NCBI GenBank assembly: GCA_943350395.1
Contig: CALRAD010000004.1
Coordinates: forward strand, 1 to 64,000
Origin: Candidatus Peribacteria bacterium
GTDB taxonomy: Bacteria; Patescibacteriota; Gracilibacteria; Peribacterales; Peribacteraceae
Direction of reading: 5' to 3'
Length of the DNA stretch: 64,000 nucleotides
How positions within the stretch are numbered: the stretch's first letter is position 1; each line of letters opens with the position of its first letter. Shown here in pieces: positions 50,722 through 58,800 of the stretch. The notes beneath the pieces were generated by a model. The model saw only the letters and a list, made by a program, of their open reading frames with translations. It was not told the DNA's origin and did not search any database. The position numbers were made by a program, and so were the translations under genes.

Positions 50722-51967
50722 ACAGAAGTCCAAACTGTCGATTCTCGAGTTCATCGTGACTTTCATCGTGCTGTTTTTCGTGACGAACACGATTCTCAAG
50801 TATCTCTTTCCTCAGCAATTTGGGAACAAGAGTCTGGAAAAGCCGAATGTCATTCTTTCCGTTGAGAAAGCGACGGTGAGAGTGGGGAACGATCCGATCG
50901 TTCTCATTCGCAACGATCTGGATAAAGATCTTCCTCTTCCAAAGCGGTGCCCACAGCCCCCGGTCGATATTGCCTACATCGAACACAGGTCAGATGGTAC
51001 GGAGCAGCGCTCCGACCTCGTAGCAAATGATTCAGTGGTGCCGTGTACAGAACTTCTTGTCATCAAAGCTCATTCGACCGAGAAGGTGAATCTTGCGGGG
51101 TGGAAGTACTCACTCTTCGAGCGCGTCGGTTCATACGAGGCGAGTCTCGGTTTGCCAGATAATTTTGTCTCCGAGGGAACGGGAGCCAGATTGACGGCAA
51201 CACTTCGCATTGCCGAGCCCGGTTTCATCACCAAAGTGTTTCGAACATTTGTGACAAAGCCTCTCTTCAACGGGCTCCTCTTCATCGCCTCCTTCACACC
51301 CGGTCACAATCTCGGTCTTGCGATCATCGTGCTCACGATTCTCGTGAAACTCATTCTCCTCGTCCCGAACCAGCATGCGCTCGAAGGGCAGAAGAAAATT
51401 CAGGACATCCAGCCGCGCATGGAGGAGATCAAGAAAAAGTTTCCGGGAGACACGAAGCGAGTGCAGGAGGAAACCATGAAGCTCTGGAAAGAGATGAAAA
51501 TCAATCCGCTCCAGTCGTGCTTGCCGACACTTCTTCAGTTCCCGATTCTCATCGGGCTCTTCTACGTCATCAGCAACGGCGTGACGATCGAGACGTCGAG
51601 GCACCTCCTTTACTCTTTCTATAGCGATCTGCCTCTTCAATATCTTGGCAATACGCTTCTTGGTTTTGATTTATTGAAACCGAGTCGCATTGTCTTTCCG
51701 ATCGGTCTCGTACTGTTGCAGTTTTTGCAGATGAAAATGATGATGAAGAAGAAGCGTCTGACGAATGAAATCGTCGTGAAACCTGCTGCAAAAAAATCAT
51801 GGATGCCGACAATCGAGCTCGATCAGCAAACAGTGATGACGTACATTCTTCCTCTGATGATCGGGTTCTTTGCTCTGCAATTTCCCGTAGCGGTGTCTCT
51901 GTACTGGGGAGTGTCAACACTCTTCGGCATTGGACAGCAGTGGTTTGTCATGAGGAAGAAGGTGTAA
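50714..51967 (+). CDS. yidC: Membrane protein insertase YidC/Oxa1
   Basis: About 417 residues from GTG 50714, which overlaps the rnpA stop. The N terminus is one membrane span (LSILEFIVTFIVLFFVTNTI). A periplasmic-side beta-rich region follows (about 45-175), smaller than in Gram-negatives. The conserved five-span core starts near PLFNGLLFIASFTPGHNLGLAI. The cytoplasmic hairpin has ILTILVKLILLVPNQHALEG and the charged KKIQDIQPRMEEIKKKFPGD coiled coil. Downstream are NPLQSCLPTLLQFPILIGLF and the last spans ending ALQFPVAVSLYWGVSTLFG. It inserts and folds membrane proteins with or without SecYEG. Confidence 0.95.
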   Translation: MAEQKSKLSILEFIVTFIVLFFVTNTILKYLFPQQFGNKSLEKPNVILSVEKATVRVGNDPIVLIRNDLDKDLPLPKRCPQPPVDIAYIEHRSDGTEQRSDLVANDSVVPCTELLVIKAHSTEKVNLAGWKYSLFERVGSYEASLGLPDNFVSEGTGARLTATLRIAEPGFITKVFRTFVTKPLFNGLLFIASFTPGHNLGLAIIVLTILVKLILLVPNQHALEGQKKIQDIQPRMEEIKKKFPGDTKRVQEETMKLWKEMKINPLQSCLPTLLQFPILIGLFYVISNGVTIETSRHLLYSFYSDLPLQYLGNTLLGFDLLKPSRIVFPIGLVLLQFLQMKMMMKKKRLTNEIVVKPAAKKSWMPTIELDQQTVMTYILPLMIGFFALQFPVAVSLYWGVSTLFGIGQQWFVMRKKV

Positions 51968-51984
51968 GCGCCTCATCCCGTCCT

Positions 51985-52134
51985 CCGCCTCACTCTGTCG
52001 CTGAGGCGACATCTCTCTCCCTCAAAAATGGGAGAGAGAAAACTTAGGAATGATATAAAAAGTTATGTGTTTATCAAAGCAGTGCACCCCTCTCCCCAAG
52101 CGCATTAGCGCTGGGAGAGGGGCTGGGGGTGAGG
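51985..52134 (-). repeat. Composite palindromic repeat, inverted copy of the zwf-pgl element
   Basis: Module B (51985-52039, TCTGTCGCTGAGGCGACATC and CTCTCTCCC/GGGAGAGAG) then a linker, then module A (52087-52134, CCCCTCTCCCCAAGCGC and GCGCTGGGAGAGGGG). Order and orientation are the exact reverse of 8432-8581. The linker shares TAGGAATGA-like and ATCAA stretches with its counterpart. It lies in the yidC-fba gap, upstream of the TATACT promoter at 52143-52150. Confidence 0.85.
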
Positions 52135-52172
52135 TGCATGTGTTATACTCACTGCAACCTCCCCCGTCTTCA

Positions 52173-53246
52173 ATGCTCTCCTTCTCCGACATCCAATCCA
52201 TTCTCGCCGATCAAGCCGAATCTCTGCTCGGCTTCTCTTCGCCAAAGATCGCCCGTGATCGTTTGCATGTACCTCGTCCGACATTCGTAAAAGACATTTT
52301 CAGTCAGTCGGATCGCAGCATCGCAGTGCAGAAAAATCTTCAGCAGATGATGGATACGGGCAATCTGCAGGGTACGGGATATCTGTCGATTCTTCCGGTG
52401 GATCAGGGTATCGAGCATTCGGCAGGAGCCTCATTTGCGAAGAATCCGGACTATTTTGATCCCGAGAATATCGTGAAGCTCGCAATCGACGGCGGCTGCA
52501 ATGCAGTCGCTTCGACATTCGGTGTGCTCGGCATGGTGTCGAAGAAGTACGCGGACAAGATTCCTTTCATCGTGAAGATCAACCATAACGAACTAATGAC
52601 CTGTCCCAACAAATTCGACCAGATCATGTTCGGTACCGTGGAGGAGGCGAAGAACATGGGTGCACTCGGCGTCGGTGCGACGATCTATTTCGGTTCCCCT
52701 GAGAGCGGCAGGCAGATCGTCGAAGTGGCGAAGGCTTTTGAAGAAGCTCATAAGCTTGGCATGTTTACGGTGCTCTGGTGTTATCTTCGAAACAGTGGAT
52801 TTAAAGCAGATGGAAAGGACTATCATGCTGCAGCCGATCTCACCGGACAGGCGAATCATCTCGGGGTCACGATTCAGGCCGACATCGTGAAGCAGAAATT
52901 GCCGACGACGAACGGCGGGTTTAAGGCTCTCAATATGGGTGGCAGTTCCTACGGGAAGCTCGACGAACGTATGTACACGGATCTCTGTTCCGATCACCCG
53001 ATCGATCTCTGTCGTTATCAGGTGGCAAACGGCTACATGGGTCGCATCGGTCTCATTAATTCCGGCGGCGAGTCCGGGAAGAACGATTTGCAGTCAGCGG
53101 TAGCGACAGCCGTCATCAACAAGCGCGCAGGCGGCACAGGACTGATCTCCGGTCGCAAAGCCTTCCAGAAGCCAAAGAAGGACGGTATCGAGATTCTGAA
53201 TGCGATACAGTCGGTGTATTTGTGTGAGGAGGTGACGGTAGCATAA
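52173..53246 (+). CDS. fbaB: Class I fructose-bisphosphate aldolase (DhnA/FbaB type)
   Basis: 357 residues of the DhnA/FbaB family, which uses a Schiff-base Lys rather than zinc. It cleaves fructose 1,6-bisphosphate to two triose phosphates. Family landmarks: [48 protein letters not shown] with the Lys of a VKxN-type block, and [18 protein letters not shown]. The C-terminal phosphate-binding region has [14 protein letters not shown]. The start at 52173 is chosen because the upstream in-frame extension is made of repeat DNA. TATACT lies 23 nt upstream. It is followed 7 nt later by cysS. Confidence 0.93.
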   Translation: MLSFSDIQSILADQAESLLGFSSPKIARDRLHVPRPTFVKDIFSQSDRSIAVQKNLQQMMDTGNLQGTGYLSILPVDQGIEHSAGASFAKNPDYFDPENIVKLAIDGGCNAVASTFGVLGMVSKKYADKIPFIVKINHNELMTCPNKFDQIMFGTVEEAKNMGALGVGATIYFGSPESGRQIVEVAKAFEEAHKLGMFTVLWCYLRNSGFKADGKDYHAAADLTGQANHLGVTIQADIVKQKLPTTNGGFKALNMGGSSYGKLDERMYTDLCSDHPIDLCRYQVANGYMGRIGLINSGGESGKNDLQSAVATAVINKRAGGTGLISGRKAFQKPKKDGIEILNAIQSVYLCEEVTVA

Positions 53247-53253
53247 TTCATCT

Positions 53254-54720
53254 ATGGGTCTAAAGCTCTACAACACCTTCAGCAAACATGAAGAGGATTT
53301 CGTGCCTCTCAAGGAAGGTGTCGTTTCGATGTATACCTGTGGTCCGACTGTGTACGGTCGCCCGCACATCGGGAACTATTCGTCGTTTCTGATGGCCGAT
53401 CTTCTTCGAAGATGGCTCGAGACGGGGCATGGATACGCAGTGACACACGTGAAGAATATTACAGATGTGGGGCACCTGATCGCCGATGCGGATACGGGCG
53501 AAGACAAAGTGGAGAAACAAGCGAAGACGGAAAAAACCGATCCTCTTGCTATCGCCAAACGCTATACGGAGCAGTATCTGGAAGACGAGAAAGCACTCAA
53601 TATGCGTGAGCCGCAGGAGCGTCCCCGTGCGACGCAGTACGTAAAAGACATGGTTGCGATCATCCGAACGCTTCTTGCGAAGGGCAACGCGTATGAAACT
53701 GAGGACGGATTTTATTTCTCCGTTGAAACATTTCCGGCGTACGGGAAATTGTCCGGCAATACGCTCGACAAGCTCGATGCGGGTGCACGCGTTGCGATCG
53801 ACGAAGCGAAGAAACATCCTGCCGATTTTGCGCTCTGGAAAAAGTGTGTCGCTCGTAACAGCCATCATCTTCTTCGCTGGTCATTCGAATCAGGAGAGAG
53901 AAGTAAAACAGAAGGGGAAGATGCTTCTTCCGGTTTTCCGGGATGGCATATCGAATGTTCGGCGATGAGTGCTCGCATTCTTGGAACCGAGATCGATATT
54001 CATACCGGAGGTGAGGACAATATCTTCCCGCATCACGAATGCGAGATCGCGCAGAGCGAGTCGGCGAACGGTCACCGGTTTGTTCGCTTTTGGCTCCATA
54101 AGCGTCGAATCGACCTTGCAGGCGAGAAAATGTCAAAGAGTCTTGGCAATGTGTTAAGTGTTCCTACAGTAGTCGAGAAGGGTTATTCGCCTCAGGATCT
54201 TCGGTATTATCTTCTTTCAGTGCATTACAGAACGAATCTAAAATTCTCATGGAAGGGGATGGATGATGCACGCGATTCGAGACGTTCGATCTGCGAATGG
54301 ATGGAGAGAGGAGGAGAACCGGCATCAGAAGGGACGAAAAAATTACCATCGGTTTTCTCTGCAGATATTCAAAAATTTGATGCTGATTTTTCTTTGGCAA
54401 TGGATACGGATTTGAATGTTTCGGGTGCACTCGCAGCGATTCACAATTGCATGCACAAAACAAATGCATCAACGATGGCGGATTCGAAAGCATCGATGGC
54501 ACTGCAGAAGTTTATCGAGAAGATCCGAAATACGTTCGGTTGTTTCGATGCTGCTTCAGAGGGAGAGATTCCCGCAGCAGTGCAGGAGCTTGTCGATGTG
54601 CGTGCCGTCGCGCGTGAGCAGAAAGATTTTAAAGAGTCGGATAGGCTGAGGGATGAAATAAAAAAAATGGGATACGAAGTGAGGGATGAGATGAAGGAAC
54701 AGAAAATAAAAAAGCTGTAG
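53254..54720 (+). CDS. cysS: Cysteinyl-tRNA synthetase
   Basis: 488 residues, class I synthetase charging tRNA-Cys. The zinc and Cys site begins MYTCGPTVYG (Cys29), the HIGH-type motif is RPHIGNYSSF, and further zinc ligands are GWHIECSAMS and HHECEIA. The catalytic-fold block is IDIHTGGEDNIFPHHE, and the KMSKS loop is GEKMSKSLGN. The C-terminal anticodon-binding helices end REQKDFKESDRLRDEIKKMG. CATAAT ends 6 nt before the ATG, so it may be expressed both from the fba promoter and from a leaderless start. Confidence 0.97.
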   Translation: MGLKLYNTFSKHEEDFVPLKEGVVSMYTCGPTVYGRPHIGNYSSFLMADLLRRWLETGHGYAVTHVKNITDVGHLIADADTGEDKVEKQAKTEKTDPLAIAKRYTEQYLEDEKALNMREPQERPRATQYVKDMVAIIRTLLAKGNAYETEDGFYFSVETFPAYGKLSGNTLDKLDAGARVAIDEAKKHPADFALWKKCVARNSHHLLRWSFESGERSKTEGEDASSGFPGWHIECSAMSARILGTEIDIHTGGEDNIFPHHECEIAQSESANGHRFVRFWLHKRRIDLAGEKMSKSLGNVLSVPTVVEKGYSPQDLRYYLLSVHYRTNLKFSWKGMDDARDSRRSICEWMERGGEPASEGTKKLPSVFSADIQKFDADFSLAMDTDLNVSGALAAIHNCMHKTNASTMADSKASMALQKFIEKIRNTFGCFDAASEGEIPAAVQELVDVRAVAREQKDFKESDRLRDEIKKMGYEVRDEMKEQKIKKL

Positions 54721-55389
54721 TTTTTCTATGAAAGAATTTGTTTAGTATTTTCTTTCTGATTTTCTCTTGAAGGAACAGGGAACCTTGTTCGGTTCCCTAG
54801 TTCCCTCAAACTCCCATTACCCTCCTAACGGTACTTTTCTCATTCGTACACAAACATTCATCTATGTGGATACCGAATCAGAGCATGCGGTAAGTTTTTA
54901 TTGTAACGATATCCAAAGGGATGGCGTGCGCCACCGGTGGGGGTCTACTGGCGGGCATTGGCGCACGCGTTTTCTTTCGCCCTTTCTTTTGCGCGCCAAA
55001 AGAAAGGGCAGGACATGTTTCTCTGACATTTGCTCACTTTCGCATTCTTTTCGCGTATACGCGGTCGAGCAAAGTAAACGATGTCTTCTCCGAAGTGAAC
55101 TCTCCTCGACGCTCCAGCGCTCTAAAAGAGGCCTTGTTTCCGGACTTCACCTATGGTGATTATATTTTTGGCTAAGGTTAGCCAAAATACGGCAAATTAG
55201 TTTATAAAAATTGTCAAGAAGTGAATAGTTCTAGACATTTCAGATCGTTCTTTGCACGTAACAATTTTTTTCATTGAGTGATCACAATATAAAAACAACA
55301 TGAACACTATCTTTGATCAACCCAATTCACTATTTTAAGAGTGTGAAATTTTGACGTATTTTTATCGTTTTCTCCGCAGACTACTGCGG
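54721..55389. other. Gene-poor stretch with nested inverted repeats
   Basis: After cysS there is AGGAACAGGGAACC/GGTTCCCTAGTTCCCT (54771-54806). A perfect 13-bp-arm hairpin GCCCTTTCTTTTG-CGCGC-CAAAAGAAAGGGC follows at 54979-55009. Next is a nested structure at 55025-55085 (GACAT and GCTC arms around CGCGTATACGCG), then TTTTGGCTAA-GG-TTAGCCAAAA (55166-55187). From 55190 to 55389 the DNA is AT-rich with no gene seen. No T-run follows these stems, so they are not ordinary terminators. It could be a repeat cluster or a structured RNA. Confidence 0.6.
54921..55175 (+). CDS. Doubtful 84-aa open frame overlapping hairpins
   Basis: The frame reads MACATGGGLLAGIGARVFFR, then VSLTFAHFRILFAYTRSS and KVNDVFSEVNSPRRSSALKE. 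The second half looks protein-like, but it is exactly the part that can fold into the nested inverted repeats described for this region, and no promoter or start signal is evident. It may be a chance translation of a repeat element. Confidence 0.2.
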   Translation: MACATGGGLLAGIGARVFFRPFFCAPKERAGHVSLTFAHFRILFAYTRSSKVNDVFSEVNSPRRSSALKEALFPDFTYGDYIFG

Positions 55390-55614
55390 TTATTTGGCAT
55401 CTGAAAGCCCTGTCTCGCCCCAAAGAATGTTGTAACAATCGATCATGTTTGCCGTTTCCATAGATACACGCAGGAGAGCCTCTAGGTCTTGCCTCTCAGG
55501 GGTAAACGCCAGTAGGATCTTCCCGATCAGGCTCCGAAAGGACGTGATCCGTGCACGCTCATTCACGTATCGGCCACCCCATCTCCCGTTTGACGGGAAT
55601 ATCCGGGGTTTCAC
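55390..55614 (-). CDS. Hypothetical protein, 74 aa
   Basis: Small protein with a helix-rich, plausible composition: MKPRIFPSNGRWGGRYVNER, ARITSFRSLIGKILLAFTPE and DLEALLRVSMETANMIDCYN, ending ILWGETGLSDAK. No membrane span, no known motif, isolated on the minus strand in front of the S-layer gene. No promoter found. Could be a remnant of a larger gene. Confidence 0.4.
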   Translation of the reverse strand: MKPRIFPSNGRWGGRYVNERARITSFRSLIGKILLAFTPERQDLEALLRVSMETANMIDCYNILWGETGLSDAK

Positions 55615-55779
55615 AGACGCTTCTCCTTAAGAGGAGGGCGGATCGTGCTACGTCATCACCAACAGTGTTGTCGGTTCGTATGTCCTCTTTATACCTAATG
55701 AGATGTCTTCCGCTCCCTTTAAACGGACCGGGAAGACCCTTAATACGTCGACAACCGCACGTTCAGGAAAGCGTGCTCC

Positions 55780-55832
55780 TTGACAATTCATTTTGTCTTT
55801 TTATTTATCTTTCCTTTCTACACCTTATTTCT
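55780..55832 (+). promoter_or_regulatory. S-layer gene promoter
   Basis: Consensus -35 TTGACA (55780-55785), 16-nt spacer, TATTTA (55802-55807), then about 25 nt of T/C-rich leader to ATG 55833. This is the only perfect -35 hexamer noted in front of a surface gene here, fitting very high expression. Confidence 0.75.
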
Positions 55833-58800
55833 ATGAACATTTCTCGTTTGAAGAAAGCGTTCGCAGGAGTATCGGCTGCAGCCATCATGTTGTCGCAAGT
55901 TGCGACGGCTATTGCTGCTTACTCCGATGTTCCGGCTGGCGTTTGGTACGAGGGTGCTGTCAGCGCATTCGTTGATGCTGGCTACCTCGATGCCGCACAG
56001 ACACGTTTCCGCGGTACGGATAACGCAAACCGCGCAGAGTTCGTCAAGCTCGTCGTCGAGCTGAACGGAGGTGTCATCAACACGGCTCCGGCTACGCCGA
56101 GCTTCGATGACGTTTCCACCGGCGCCTGGTACTACAAGTACTTCGAGGAGGCCGGTAAAGAGGGTTGGGTTCGTGGTGACGGTTCTTGCTACGGCAAGCA
56201 CCCTTGCTACTCCCGCCCAAGCGCAAACATCAATCGCGCTGAGGCTGCAGCGATCATCGTTCGCGCCTTCGGTCTCGATTCTTCCGGTTCGGCTGCACAG
56301 TTTGCAGACAACCCAACCGGACAGTGGTACACGTCTGACATCCAGACTGCTGCCGATCACTGCGTACTTCAGGGTGACGATTCCACGGGACGCGTCCGCC
56401 CAAGCGACAACATGAACCGCGCCGAAATGGTCGTCATGTTGCACCGCGTCGATCAGGGTCTCACGTACGGCAAGGACTGCGGCACAACCGCTTCCACGAT
56501 GCCAAGCGTGAAGACTGCGATGGCTATCTCCGCCACGGTTCTTGAACTCACGTTCAACGTATCGTTGGATGAGACGGCTGCAAAAGACAAGAGTCACTAC
56601 ACGGTCACCGGTTCCCCGGAGATCCCTGTTGACTCCGTCAGTATGACCAGCAAAGACACGGTCGAAGTCACATTGGCTTCCGCCATGGACGCAGGTCACA
56701 CGTACACCGCTACCGTTGTTGACATGCTCACGACGGACGGCAAGAAATTCTCTGATTCCACGACATTCACCGGTTACACATCCCTCGTTCTCGGAAACGG
56801 AAACCTCGAGGCAACGCTTTCCGCAAAGAACCCTGTCGGCGACACGATCCCGAAGGGTGCTCAGGGTGTAGTCTTCTTGAGCGTCGATCTCACCGCCACA
56901 AGCGATGACGTCGTTCTCGAGAACCTCACCATGTTGCACGAAGGTTTTGGTGACAGTGCTGATTTCTCCGGCGTATACGCCGTTGTTGACGGTGCTCGCG
57001 TTACACGCAAGCGCACGATCGACTCTCAGAGTTACACAGCAACGCTTCGCTTCACGAAGCCGCTCGTCATCATGGCCGGCAAGACTGTGACGCTTCAACT
57101 CGCTGGTGATCTCAAGACCACCGCTACGGTTTCAAGCGAGCACGCTTTCACGCTCGAGCTTCCGACGGATTTCGCAAGCAACGCCAAGGCTGTGACCGGT
57201 AACTTCCCTCTCAAGGGCAAGTCCTTCCGCGTCGCTGCTGTTGCTTCCGGAATTGTCACGATCTCGTACCGCTCTGTCACCCCGTCCAGCATCAAAGTTG
57301 GCGACAAGGGTGCAAGCATCGGTAAGTGGGAGGTTTCTCTCGACTCTACCGAAGACCAGACAGTCTACTCCATGACCATCCAGAACAACGGTACGGCTGG
57401 TGATGGCGACTTCGGCAACATTCAGATCCGCCGCTCCGACGGCACCGTGCTCACCAAGTCCGTCGACGCGACGATCGGTGACTACGCAACGCTTGTGTTC
57501 GATCCTCCTTTCACGATTCTTGAAGGCGACAGGATCACGATGAGCGTTGTTGCAGACATCACAGGTGGTGCTGCAAAGAACATTCAAGTCACCTTTGATG
57601 AGACCGGAGACATCTTCTCCGTTGGTTCTCTCTACGGATACGGTGTGAACGGCCAGCTCTATGGCTCTTCCATCGTTCTCTCCACGACGACCACGGCTTC
57701 GACCGTTACGATCGACGCCGGACAATTCACGATCTCTATCGACGGACCTGTGACCCAGCAGTTCACCCGCAAGGACAAGAACGCTGTGCTCGCAAACCTT
57801 TGGTTCGAGACAGGTGGTGAGGACGTCGATGTCGAAGAACTCTACATCCTCGTTCAGGGTACGACTTCTACGGGTGCTGCTTTCGTTGTAGGTCGCGGTG
57901 GCGTTGCTGCCACAGTCGATGACGTAAGTGAGGCAATCGAGAAAGTCGAAATCCGTAACACGATCTCCGGTCGCACGATCTCCGGCGTCAAGCAGGGGAC
58001 TGCCTCCACGAGCGCCGTAACATCGGGTAACACCACTCTCACTTCCACCAAGTCCACGAATGGAACGGGAACGGGTTCATACGCTGTCTACCGCTTCGAC
58101 GATTTCATCGTGAAGGGTAAGGAGAAATACGAATTCCGCGTGAACTTCATCGATAACAGCGGTACCAGCTCTGTTGCTGCTCCTGCAAACGGTGACAGAT
58201 TCCGCATCCACGTTTGTGGTGAGGCAACGCATAACTTGAGCACTGCAAACGTTCTTCAGACCAACGGAACAGGTTGTTCCGCAGGCGGCTTCTTTGTCGC
58301 TACATCCACGCTTGGAAAGTCCATCCAGATGCAGATCAAGGGCGTCTCCACGAATGACCGTATCGGCGACTACCGCCCAGGCGGCACGGTCACCGGTAAC
58401 GTTCAGGAAATCAAGACCGCAGGCTTGACCATCACTGGTAAGGCTACGGCCACGACTGACACGACTGTCTCGAATGCTAAGAACGTGAACCTCTTCCGTT
58501 TTGAGGGTCGCGCTACCGAGGCTGCAGACATTCTTGTCACGAACTTCATCTTTACAGCCGCCAATGGCGTTTCTGGTGTCACTTATCCGGCACAGAACGG
58601 CCAGAACTACGTACTCTGGGCAGATACGAACGACGACGGTGTCGTCGACACGATCCTCCAGAAAGGCGTCTCTTCGCAGGCTGGACAAGTGACCTTCGAC
58701 AAGCTCGCAGGTGGTGGTTACATCATCCCGAAGCAGAAGTCGATCGTCTTCGAAGTTCACTCCGACATTTCCGCTTCTCTCTCCGGTGCTACTCCGGTTC

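Noticed and set aside
55166-55187. Terminator-like palindrome TTTTGGCTAA-GG-TTAGCCAAAA
   Set aside because: A/T flanks have the wrong polarity (T before the stem, A after it on either strand), so no U-run follows the hairpin.
55551-55832. 94-residue N-terminal extension of the S-layer protein
   Set aside because: It would bury the signal peptide and include the consensus promoter TTGACA-16-TATTTA; start moved to 55833.
55818-57098. 426-codon open frame antisense to the S-layer gene
   Set aside because: Caused by the biased codon use of the highly expressed S-layer gene; the sense strand encodes clear SLH domains and a signal peptide, while the antisense peptide has no domain logic.
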